Shown here: piece by piece, positions 1 to 5,235 of the stretch
Layout of the letters: each line of letters begins with the position of its first letter
Position numbering within the stretch: the first letter of the stretch is position 1
Source of the DNA: an uncultured Erysipelotrichaceae bacterium
GTDB taxonomy: Bacteria; Bacillota_I; Bacilli_A; RF39; UBA660
Direction: 5' to 3'
Assembly (NCBI GenBank): GCA_902795675.1
Contig: CADBLZ010000102.1
Location: 1 to 11,133 of the forward strand
Length of the DNA: 11,133 nucleotides
Notes under the pieces: generated by a model
Database searches by the model: none
What the model was told of the DNA's origin: nothing
The model's input: the letters and a program-made list of their open reading frames with translations, nothing else
Translations under genes and position numbers: made by a program

Positions 1-588
1 TGGGAAATCAGCTTTGATTTTCTTTTTATATTCTTTCTTGAATTGAGTTGCTAATTCTTTTAAGTCATCAGCATCTAATTCAACGTCTTGTTTAACTCCT
101 TTTTTCTCTTTCATCTTATCGATAAGCTCTTCAAAGTATTTTTTTCCTACTTCCATAACTACGTCAGAATACATTTGAATGAATCTTCTGTAGCAATCCC
201 AAGCCCATCTAGGGTTATTTGATTTTTCAGCTAATACTTCAACTACTTCTTCATTTAAACCTAAGTTAAGGATTGTATCCATCATACCAGGCATTGAAGC
301 TCTAGCACCAGATCTAACTGATACTAATAATGGGTTTTCAGTATCACCAAATTTTTTTCCAGTTATTTCTTCTAATTTAACGATGTATTCGTTGATTTGA
401 GCTTGAATTTCTTCATTAATTTCACGTCCATCTTCGTAATACTTAGTACACGCTTCAGTTGAGATTGTGAAACCTTGAGGTACTGGTAAACCAATGTTAG
501 TCATTTCGGCTAAGTTAGCACCTTTACCACCTAATAGTTCTCTCATATCAGCGCTACCTTCGCTAAATAGATAAACATATTTATGCAT
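1..588 (-). CDS. ppdK: Pyruvate, phosphate dikinase, N-terminal 196 residues (partial, cut by window edge)
   Basis: PPDK interconverts pyruvate, ATP and phosphate with PEP, AMP and pyrophosphate in the cytoplasm. In anaerobic Firmicutes-type bacteria it commonly serves glycolysis or PEP supply. The visible part is the start of the ATP-grasp nucleotide-binding domain. It has GGKGANLAEM at residues 20-29, a probable ATP-contacting Lys22, PVPQGFTIS at 35-43, and the family signature SVRSGARASMPGMMDT at 90-105 with Arg92. The frame stays open to base 1, so the rest of the domain, the phosphohistidine swivelling domain and the PEP/pyruvate-binding barrel lie outside the window (full-length enzymes are about 870-890 residues). 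The start is ATG at 588, preceded by AAGGAGG (596-602) with 7 bases of spacing. An extended -10 promoter lies at 620-628. The identification is firm. Confidence 0.96.
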   Translation of the reverse strand, partial: MHKYVYLFSEGSADMRELLGGKGANLAEMTNIGLPVPQGFTISTEACTKYYEDGREINEEIQAQINEYIVKLEEITGKKFGDTENPLLVSVRSGARASMPGMMDTILNLGLNEEVVEVLAEKSNNPRWAWDCYRRFIQMYSDVVMEVGKKYFEELIDKMKEKKGVKQDVELDADDLKELATQFKKEYKKKIKADFP

Positions 589-619
589 AAATTTTCCTCC
601 TTCATTATGACACGTCAAT

Positions 620-628
620 ATTATAACA
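620..628 (-). promoter_or_regulatory. Extended -10 promoter of ppdK (TGTTATAAT)
   Basis: On the minus strand the sequence reads TGTTATAAT, a perfect TATAAT with the TGn extension. No good -35 box lies 16-18 bases upstream, where the sequence is the terminator hairpin of the preceding recombinase gene. Predicted transcription start is near 613, giving a leader of about 25 bases that holds the AAGGAGG site. The call is by consensus only. Confidence 0.6.
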
Positions 629-670
629 AAAAAAGTCTAATATAGAACAAAAAGTTCTATTATTAGACTT
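628..670 (-). terminator. Intrinsic terminator of the Xer recombinase gene
   Basis: Arms 633-648 and 654-670 are complementary (7 bp plus 8 bp with a one-base bulge) around a five-base A/T loop. On the minus strand the hairpin is followed by seven T residues (634-628). The hairpin starts 12 bases after the recombinase stop codon. It is the only terminator here that does not overlap a stop codon. Its T-tract adjoins the ppdK -10 element. Confidence 0.85.
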
Positions 671-681
671 AATTTTACTCT

Positions 682-1572
682 TTATTTTCGAGGAAATGAT
701 TTAAGATACGCTTCCCTTAATCGATCACTAGTTATATGCGTATATATTTGGGTTGTTGAAAGCGATTCATGGCCAAGTAATTCTTGAACTGATTTAAGAT
801 CTGCACCATTATTTAACATGTCAGTTGCAAATGTATGGCGAAGGGAGTGTGGTGAGATATGATGATGAATAGCTGCTTCATTAACAACTTTATTAATTAT
901 ATCTTCTACTCCTCTGCTAGTTAGTTTACCACCTTGGTTATTAATTAGAAGATATTCAGATTGTTTTTCTTTTAATAAGATATGTCTAGCATTCTCTTCG
1001 TACATATTTAAATACTTTAGAGCATAATCACCGAAGAAAACGATTCTTTCTTTATTACCCTTACCTAAAACTCTTATTTCATGATTATTTATATCTATAT
1101 CTTTTAGTTTTAAACTAGTTAGTTCTGATACTCTTATTCCAGTTGCATATAGGAGTTCAACTATAAGACGATTTCTTATACCTAATGGTGTTGTTAAATC
1201 AATCGTTTCAAATATTTTATCTAACTCGTTATTTTGTAAGAAGTTTGGTAGCTTCTTATCTTTTTTAGGATTTCTAATTAGAGAAAACATATTTTTACTT
1301 ATAACACCTCTAACTTCTAGATAAGTATAGAAATGTCTTAATGCACTTAGTTCTCTTGATATACTGCTTTTAGAGTATTTTAAATCATCTAAATATTTTA
1401 AATAAGATCTTATTTGATCTTTATTTAAGTCTTTATAATTTAGATGATGATCTTTAATATATTCAGAGAAATTTTTTAAATCTCTTTCATAACTATTAAT
1501 AGTAGTATCTGGGTATCTCTTTTCATCATGTAAATATGTAATAAATAATTTAATATTGTTATTTAAATCCAT
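682..1572 (-). CDS. xerD: Tyrosine recombinase XerC/XerD family, 296 aa
   Basis: Site-specific recombinase, probably acting at the chromosomal dif site to resolve chromosome dimers at division. It has an N-terminal SAM-like core-binding domain (about residues 4-88) and a C-terminal catalytic domain (about 110-290). The catalytic set is complete: Arg147 in ATGIRVSEL, Lys171 in LGKGNKER, His242 and Arg245 in PHSLRHTFAT, His268 in LLGHESLSTTQ and nucleophile Tyr277 in IYTH. Length matches XerC/XerD (about 295-300 residues), and phage integrases are usually longer and more divergent. Start is ATG at 1572, preceded by GGTGAT (1578-1583) with 5 bases of spacing. Nothing nearby looks phage-borne. 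XerC and XerD cannot be separated from this sequence alone, so the symbol is tentative. Confidence 0.9.
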   Translation of the reverse strand: MDLNNNIKLFITYLHDEKRYPDTTINSYERDLKNFSEYIKDHHLNYKDLNKDQIRSYLKYLDDLKYSKSSISRELSALRHFYTYLEVRGVISKNMFSLIRNPKKDKKLPNFLQNNELDKIFETIDLTTPLGIRNRLIVELLYATGIRVSELTSLKLKDIDINNHEIRVLGKGNKERIVFFGDYALKYLNMYEENARHILLKEKQSEYLLINNQGGKLTSRGVEDIINKVVNEAAIHHHISPHSLRHTFATDMLNNGADLKSVQELLGHESLSTTQIYTHITSDRLREAYLKSFPRK

Positions 1573-1577
1573 TTATT

Positions 1578-1598
1578 ATCACCATCTATATTATAACA
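1578..1598 (-). promoter_or_regulatory. Extended -10 promoter and terminal GGTGAT ribosome site of the recombinase gene
   Basis: TGTTATAAT lies at 1590-1598 on the minus strand. The ribosome site GGTGAT (1578-1583) starts only about 6 bases after the -10 box, so the mRNA leader is probably 10-14 bases. GGTGAT is complementary to AUCACC, part of the usual 16S rRNA 3' end. The promoter abuts the T-tract of the upstream terminator (1604-1631). Confidence 0.6.
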
Positions 1599-1603
1599 AA
1601 AAT

Positions 1604-1631
1604 AAAAGACAATGTCTTAACATTGTCTTTT
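1604..1631 (-). terminator. Intrinsic terminator embedding the stop codon of the 224-aa gene
   Basis: Perfect 11-bp inverted repeat (1604-1614 with 1621-1631) around a 6-base loop that contains the TAA stop at 1617-1619. The 5' arm encodes the last residues, KRQC. On the minus strand it runs into TTTTATTTTTG and then directly into the recombinase -10 box. Confidence 0.85.
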
Positions 1632-2291
1632 TAATATTTGATTTGTACCAATTTCACGGTAACCATCTTTTAATAAGATACCGTTTTCATCAAATAGTGT
1701 TAATTGACCTTCACCGTATCTAGCTACTTCTTCTTTTGATTTTTCATCAAGGAAACTAACAGCTTCAACAACTTCGGTATTAACAGTTTCTTTTATTGTT
1801 TCAATATTTTCTTTAACACTTTGTAATGTTTCAACTTTAACTGGTTCAACATTAACAACCTTTTTCTTTTCTTGCTCACAGATATATGCTCTAATTTTAT
1901 TTAATTTAGCAGATATATCTGATACTCTTTCATAAGCTAAGCTTTGTCTTGTTAAACTAGTATACTTTTCAGGTAGTTCTGGGTGTTCGTTTATTAATCT
2001 CATTACTTTATCAATAATCATTTTCTTTCTTAGATTACTAATTTCTTTATATTTCATTTTTCTAATGATAGATTCGTCTACGATGCCAACATAGTCAGGA
2101 TTTTCTTGTTGATAGCGAATTATTTCAGCTTGATACTTCATACCATCTGTACTGATATTTTTAGTCATTTCTCTTAGTTTATTTAGACCACGATTTCTTA
2201 ACCAATCTAAATCATAATCTGTATTCTCTCTAAGATATGTTATAAAATCATATTCTGAACCTTTCCAAAAATCTCCATTGTATGCTTTCAT
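1617..2291 (-). CDS. Hypothetical repeat protein, 224 aa, with C-terminal QLTLF motif
   Basis: Not recognised. Residues about 14-132 form three degenerate helical repeats of about 40 residues. Their first halves align as YDFITYLRENTDY (14-26), AEIIRYQQENPDY (55-67) and DKVMRLINEHPEL (94-106). Their second halves align as LRNRGLNKLREM (31-42), MKYKEISNLRKK (79-90) and LAYERVSDISAK (117-128). A polar linker rich in Val, Glu and Lys follows (about 141-180), probably extended or coiled. The C-terminal segment (about 185-224) looks like a beta hairpin, with QLTLF at 196-200 followed by DENG. There is no signal peptide or membrane segment, so it is probably cytoplasmic. Start is ATG at 2291 with GGAGGG 8 bases upstream. 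It is the second gene of a unit with the 193-aa gene, 23 bases downstream of it. Real gene, function unknown. Confidence 0.85.
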   Translation of the reverse strand: MKAYNGDFWKGSEYDFITYLRENTDYDLDWLRNRGLNKLREMTKNISTDGMKYQAEIIRYQQENPDYVGIVDESIIRKMKYKEISNLRKKMIIDKVMRLINEHPELPEKYTSLTRQSLAYERVSDISAKLNKIRAYICEQEKKKVVNVEPVKVETLQSVKENIETIKETVNTEVVEAVSFLDEKSKEEVARYGEGQLTLFDENGILLKDGYREIGTNQILKRQC

Positions 2292-2307
2292 AAAACCAAC
2301 CCTCCAT

Positions 2308-2326
2308 AAAGTAGTTAAGCTACTTT
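2308..2326 (-). other. Weak hairpin between the 193-aa and 224-aa genes
   Basis: Seven-base arms 2308-2314 and 2320-2326 around a five-base loop that carries the TAA stop of the 193-aa gene. On the minus strand only three T residues follow (the end of the arm itself) before ATGGAGGG. It therefore lacks a terminator tail. It may tune stability or read-through into the 224-aa gene, or be incidental. Confidence 0.35.
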
Positions 2327-2896
2327 TTCTCTTCTTTTTATGTCTTTATCTTCTTTAACAATATTTTGTCTAGAGATAATGACATTCACCTTACGCTTAT
2401 CATTATAAGATAGATTTAAGAATGTTTCAAATTTTGCTATTACTTCTTGGATATTATTTATAGGCATATTTTTAATATTTTTGATTAGTAATATAAATTG
2501 TTGTAATTCAGGGGATTCATTTTCTAAGTTAAATTTGGTTATTATATTATTCAACATTTCTTTATTTTGGTAGTTAGATACTAAGAATTTAATAGTAGCC
2601 AGATCATTACATATCGCTACTTTATCTTGGAAGATTACTTCTTCTCTTAGTTCTCTTATACGACCATTTTCAGAATAGATGATTGCAAACTTAATAAATC
2701 TTTCTTTACCAGATACAATATTATTATTTATTATGTCAGCAATTAGTTCTCCTTGAGTCATTTTTGAAGTAAATTGATCAATTCCTTCAATAGTATTTAA
2801 GTTTTCTCCACCATAATAAGAAGTTAAATTCCACTCTAAAGGAAGATAATCCTTATTATTACGTTTAATTACCAATAAATACTTTCTATTTTCCAT
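2315..2896 (-). CDS. Hypothetical protein, 193 aa
   Basis: Not recognised. The N-terminal third is predicted to be beta-rich with a KYLLVIKRNNKDYLPLEWN segment (5-23) and a YYGGENLNTIEGIDQFTSK segment (27-45). The middle holds FIKFAIIYS (67-75) and LREEVIFQDKVAICND (83-98). The C-terminal half is mainly helical (about 99-163) and ends in a basic, charged tail (about 166-193). One cysteine is present, and there is no signal peptide or transmembrane stretch. Start is ATG at 2896, preceded by GGGAG (2903-2907) with 6 bases of spacing, and the promoter is at 2926-2955. It leads a two-gene unit with the 224-aa repeat protein, so the two probably act together. Codon use matches its neighbours, with no sign of transfer. 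No function is proposed. Confidence 0.85.
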   Translation of the reverse strand: MENRKYLLVIKRNNKDYLPLEWNLTSYYGGENLNTIEGIDQFTSKMTQGELIADIINNNIVSGKERFIKFAIIYSENGRIRELREEVIFQDKVAICNDLATIKFLVSNYQNKEMLNNIITKFNLENESPELQQFILLIKNIKNMPINNIQEVIAKFETFLNLSYNDKRKVNVIISRQNIVKEDKDIKRREKVA

Positions 2897-2925
2897 TATT
2901 ATCTCCCTTTCTTTTTTAAGAGATT

Positions 2926-2955
2926 AATATACCATATTTTAAATTAATTAGTCAA
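2926..2955 (-). promoter_or_regulatory. Sigma-A-type promoter of the 193-aa/224-aa unit
   Basis: On the minus strand: -35 TTGACT (2950-2955), 18-base spacer, -10 TATATT (2926-2931) with an upstream TGG that gives an extended -10. It is back to back with the rpsT promoter, and the two -35 boxes are 14 bases apart. This is the best two-box promoter on the minus strand of the window. Confidence 0.7.
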
Positions 2956-2969
2956 TATGTACTTTATTC

Positions 2970-2998
2970 TTGCTTTTATAGAACTTTTTTAGTATAAT
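2970..2998 (+). promoter_or_regulatory. rpsT promoter
   Basis: -35 TTGCTT (2970-2975), 17-base spacer, perfect -10 TATAAT (2993-2998). Transcription start is expected near 3005, giving a leader of about 25 bases with the GGAGG site at 3014-3018. The well-formed promoter fits a highly expressed ribosomal protein gene. Confidence 0.75.
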
Positions 2999-3029
2999 TT
3001 ATCTTGTATTTAAGGAGGGAGTGTCCTAC

Positions 3030-3293
3030 ATGGCTAATATTAAGAGTTCAAAGAAGGCTATTAAAGTTATCGCTAAGAAAACTGAAGCTAATGTTGAATA
3101 TAAAGCTAGAGTTAAGAACTCTATTAAAGCTGCTGATAAAGCAATTGCTAGTAATGATAAAGAAAAAGCTACAATCGAAGTTAAGAAATTACAAAAGAAT
3201 ATTGATAAAGCTGTAGCTAAAGGAATCGTTAAAAAGAATACTGCAGCTAGAGAAAAATCTAGATTAAATAGTAAATTAAAAAATATGAAGTAA
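3030..3293 (+). CDS. rpsT: 30S ribosomal protein S20, 87 aa
   Basis: S20 is a primary 16S rRNA-binding protein of the small subunit. The N-terminal MANIKSSKKAIKV is the family hallmark, and the rest is Lys/Ala-rich helix (VKNSIKAADKAIA, KNIDKAVAKGIVKKNTAAREKS) ending LKNMK. Length 87 equals the usual S20 size. A GTG at 3021 in the same frame would add three residues, but it lies only 2 bases after the GGAGG at 3014-3018. The ATG at 3030, 11 bases after it, gives the conserved N-terminus, so ATG is chosen. The stop codon sits inside the terminator hairpin. It is a single-gene transcript, divergent from the 193-aa unit. The site 3013-3027 (AGGA...TCCT) could weakly fold over the ribosome site. 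S20 is autoregulated in some bacteria, but I see no firm operator. Confidence 0.97.
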   Translation: MANIKSSKKAIKVIAKKTEANVEYKARVKNSIKAADKAIASNDKEKATIEVKKLQKNIDKAVAKGIVKKNTAAREKSRLNSKLKNMK

Positions 3294-3311
3294 TTATTAC
3301 TTCTTTTTTTT
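3287..3311 (+). terminator. Intrinsic terminator of rpsT
   Basis: Seven-bp hairpin GAAGTAA/TTACTTC (3287-3293 with 3297-3303), three-base loop, then eight T residues (3304-3311). The TAA stop (3291-3293) is in the 5' arm. The T-tract ends 8 bases before the next extended -10 box. Confidence 0.85.
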
Positions 3312-3319
3312 ATGATCTT

Positions 3320-3342
3320 TGTTATAATTAACATATGGTGAT
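3320..3342 (+). promoter_or_regulatory. Extended -10 promoter and GGTGAT ribosome site of the transglutaminase-like gene
   Basis: TGTTATAAT at 3320-3328 has no convincing -35 box, because the upstream region is the rpsT terminator. GGTGAT at 3337-3342 is followed by only 3 bases before the ATG at 3346. Expected transcription start is near 3335, so the leader is about 11 bases. The layout is almost the same as in front of the recombinase gene. Confidence 0.6.
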
Positions 3343-3345
3343 TAT

Positions 3346-4266
3346 ATGATAAAGATTAAGAATATTCTTTCTATTATAGTAACTGTTGTTGTTATTTTTA
3401 TTATATATATTAATTACGATAAGATATATGATTATGTCTATAACTATTTAGTTCCTAGTAAAGAGATTATTATTCATGATATTAATAAATATCAAAAGAA
3501 CTATGAATTTAAGTTTATTAGTAATGTTAAGGATTTTAAACCTGAGAATAAAGAAGATGTTTTAAATATTTTCTATACCGTATTAAATAATGGTTGGGAT
3601 GAATTTACTTTCTATTGTCCAGATGATTATAAAGATTGTTTAGAAGATGTTAAAACAATTGGTGATGACGAAGTATTACTTAGTAAGTTAAATGATTATG
3701 TAAGTCCTTTTAATTCATACTCTACTTATAAAACAATATATGATTCTACTGGTGAAGTAACATTAAAAGTTAAACATACTTATTCTTACACAGAGATTGA
3801 AAGAATTAACAAAGATATAGATAAGATTATTAGTGAAAATATTACTAATGATATGAGTAATTACGATAAGATTCTAGTAATGCATGATTATATTATTAAT
3901 AATACGAAGTATGATACTTTAAGAGATAAGAATGGTGAATCTAAATATGATTCTGAAAGAATTACTGGTTTATTATATGAACACTACTCTATTTGTTCTG
4001 GTTATGCTGATACAATGAGCGTTATTTTAGATAAGTTAAATATTCCAAATTTTAGAGTTTCATCTACTACTCATGTTTGGAATGCCGTATATATTGATGG
4101 TGAATGGTATCATTTAGATCTTACTTGGGATGATCCAGTAACTACTTCTGGAGAAGATAGAATTACACATGATTATTTCTTAATTGATAATGATAAGTTA
4201 GAAGATTTAACTTCTAGTACGGATGAACATAAATTTAGTTTAAATTTCTATCCTTTATTTAAATAA
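3346..4266 (+). CDS. Membrane-anchored transglutaminase-like (cysteine protease fold) protein, 306 aa
   Basis: Residues 6-23 form one hydrophobic membrane segment after a short basic N-terminus (MIKIKN), so the rest is predicted to lie outside the membrane. The C-terminal half carries the transglutaminase-like core: Cys217 in YSICSGYADTM, His243 in TTHVWNAVYIDGEWYHLDLTWDD and Asp258 in the same stretch, all intact. Residues 40-160 show a poorly conserved N-terminal domain. The helix TNDMSNYDKILVMHDYIINN (168-186) is typical of the segment before this core. Family members act as peptidases, amidases or cross-linkers on cell-surface proteins or wall peptides, and the substrate cannot be read from sequence. 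ATG at 3346 follows GGTGAT. The gene ends in a bidirectional terminator shared with convergent miaA. It shows no link to its neighbours and looks singly transcribed. Confidence 0.85.
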   Translation: MIKIKNILSIIVTVVVIFIIYINYDKIYDYVYNYLVPSKEIIIHDINKYQKNYEFKFISNVKDFKPENKEDVLNIFYTVLNNGWDEFTFYCPDDYKDCLEDVKTIGDDEVLLSKLNDYVSPFNSYSTYKTIYDSTGEVTLKVKHTYSYTEIERINKDIDKIISENITNDMSNYDKILVMHDYIINNTKYDTLRDKNGESKYDSERITGLLYEHYSICSGYADTMSVILDKLNIPNFRVSSTTHVWNAVYIDGEWYHLDLTWDDPVTTSGEDRITHDYFLIDNDKLEDLTSSTDEHKFSLNFYPLFK

Positions 4267-4290
4267 AAAAGAAGATTTAATCTTCTTTTT
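4266..4290. terminator. Bidirectional terminator between the transglutaminase-like gene and miaA
   Basis: Ten to eleven-bp hairpin with arms A5GAAGA (4266-4275) and TCTTCT5 (4281-4290), which gives T-rich tails on both strands. The stop of the plus-strand gene (4264-4266) touches one arm. The miaA TAA (4277-4279) lies in the loop. Confidence 0.85.
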
Positions 4291-5140
4291 CTTTGTCTAT
4301 AAAACTTTCTACTTCTGCAATTGTCTTATTAAAATCTTTAAAGTTTACATTAAACCAATTTACTGGTAATTGATGATTAAAGAATGTATATTGTCTTTTA
4401 GCATAGTGACGACTATTCTTTTTGATATTATCTAAAGCTTCTTCTAGTGATACTTTGTTATCAAAGTATTCATATAGTTCTTTATATCCTATACCGGTCA
4501 TTAATGATTTGGTTTTTAAGCCTTTATCATAGAATGATTTTACTTCTTCAATTAAACCATCTTTAACCATTTGATCTACACGGTCATTGATTCTTTGATA
4601 TAGAGTTACACGATCAGTTGTTAAACCAATTATTGTGTGCTTATATAGTGGTAATGGTTCAGGTAGATCTATATCTTCTTTATTTAGGAATCTTATTAAT
4701 CTTTTACGATTATTTATATGAATATCCATCTTTGGATCTTTTTCTAAGCACTTCTTATATAATTCTTCGTTTGATAATTCGTCATAGTTATTGGGTTCAT
4801 TTGTTTCTTCACTAAATTGATAGTTATATAAAGCTGCTTTTAAATATAAACCTGTACCACCAACAAAGATGATATTCTTATCTTTATTTTCTTCAATTAC
4901 TTTACGAGCTGCAGCTTGGTAATCATATACTGTATAGAAGTCTTCAACATTAGCTATATCAAATAATATATGAGGAACGCCTTCTTTTTCTTCTTCTGTT
5001 ACTTTAGCTGTACCTATATTTAAGTCTTTATATACTTGCATTGCGTCACAGTTTACGATTATGGCATTATACTTATGAGCTAAAGCAACTGACATTTTAG
5101 TTTTACCTACTCCAGTTGGACCAACGATACATATAATCAT
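4277..5140 (-). CDS. miaA: tRNA dimethylallyltransferase MiaA, 287 aa
   Basis: Transfers a dimethylallyl group from DMAPP to N6 of A37 in tRNAs reading UNN codons, improving decoding. Visible motifs in 287-aa numbering are the P-loop GPTGVGKT (7-14), CDAMQVYKDLNIGTAK (31-46) with catalytic Asp32, VGGTGLYLKAAL (93-104), MTGIGYKEL (214-222) and KRQYTFFNHQ (248-257). Ala replaces the usual Ser after Asp32. A TTG at 5158 extends the frame by six residues, but it coincides with the predicted transcription start below the -10 box at 5164-5169. The ATG at 5140, 5 bases after AAGAAGTGA (5146-5154), is preferred. Length is normal for MiaA. mutL lies upstream in the same direction, separated only by an oppositely oriented ABC transporter gene. 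In many Firmicutes mutL and miaA are adjacent. Confidence 0.95.
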   Translation of the reverse strand: MIICIVGPTGVGKTKMSVALAHKYNAIIVNCDAMQVYKDLNIGTAKVTEEEKEGVPHILFDIANVEDFYTVYDYQAAARKVIEENKDKNIIFVGGTGLYLKAALYNYQFSEETNEPNNYDELSNEELYKKCLEKDPKMDIHINNRKRLIRFLNKEDIDLPEPLPLYKHTIIGLTTDRVTLYQRINDRVDQMVKDGLIEEVKSFYDKGLKTKSLMTGIGYKELYEYFDNKVSLEEALDNIKKNSRHYAKRQYTFFNHQLPVNWFNVNFKDFNKTIAEVESFIDKEKED

Positions 5141-5163
5141 ACTTGTCACTTCTTTCAAGAGAT

Positions 5164-5172
5164 ATTATAACA
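5164..5172 (-). promoter_or_regulatory. Extended -10 promoter of miaA (TGTTATAAT)
   Basis: Minus-strand TGTTATAAT with no recognisable -35 box. Expected start is near 5157, giving a leader of about 16 bases to the ATG at 5140. This argues against translation from the TTG at 5158. Confidence 0.6.
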
Positions 5173-5196
5173 TATGTCTTTAATTAGTTTATAAAA

Positions 5197-5225
5197 TATA
5201 ATATAATTAGGTTATTGGAAAGGGG
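5197..5225 (+). promoter_or_regulatory. Probable -10 region and ribosome site of the ABC transporter gene
   Basis: Two overlapping TATAAT hexamers (5197-5202 and 5202-5207), with only a weak TTTAAT candidate -35 at 5179-5184. The ribosome site AAAGGGG (5219-5225) follows, 10 bases before the ATG at 5236. The promoter is divergent from that of miaA within 60 bases. Confidence 0.5.
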
Positions 5226-5235
5226 TTATTTTTTT

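Noticed and set aside
579..592. Perfect 14-bp palindrome ATTTATGCATAAAT centred on the ppdK start codon
   Set aside because: It is AT-rich, only 14 bp and partly forced by the ATGCAT codons. There is no second copy nearby, so chance is the better explanation than an operator.
682..1572. Recombinase as a prophage or genomic-island integrase
   Set aside because: Its length and motifs fit housekeeping XerC/XerD. No tRNA, attachment repeats, excisionase or phage genes are nearby.
3013..3027. AGGA/TCCT pairing over the rpsT ribosome site as an S20 autoregulatory operator
   Set aside because: Only four base pairs, one alternative using a wobble, with no larger conserved structure visible.
3021..3029. 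GTG start adding MSY to S20
   Set aside because: It lies only 2 bases after GGAGG and would spoil the conserved MANIKSSKKA N-terminus. The ATG at 3030 fits.
3026..3334. Minus-strand 102-residue open frame opposite rpsT, and a plus-strand frame at 3004-3216
   Set aside because: Both are shadows of the S20 gene with low-complexity hydrophobic or basic translations. S20 itself is certain.
5141..5158. TTG start adding six residues to MiaA
   Set aside because: It coincides with the predicted transcription start and lacks a ribosome site. The ATG at 5140 has one.
5215..5235. TTG start adding seven residues to the ABC exporter
   Set aside because: The ribosome site AAAGGGG lies downstream of this TTG and points to the ATG at 5236.
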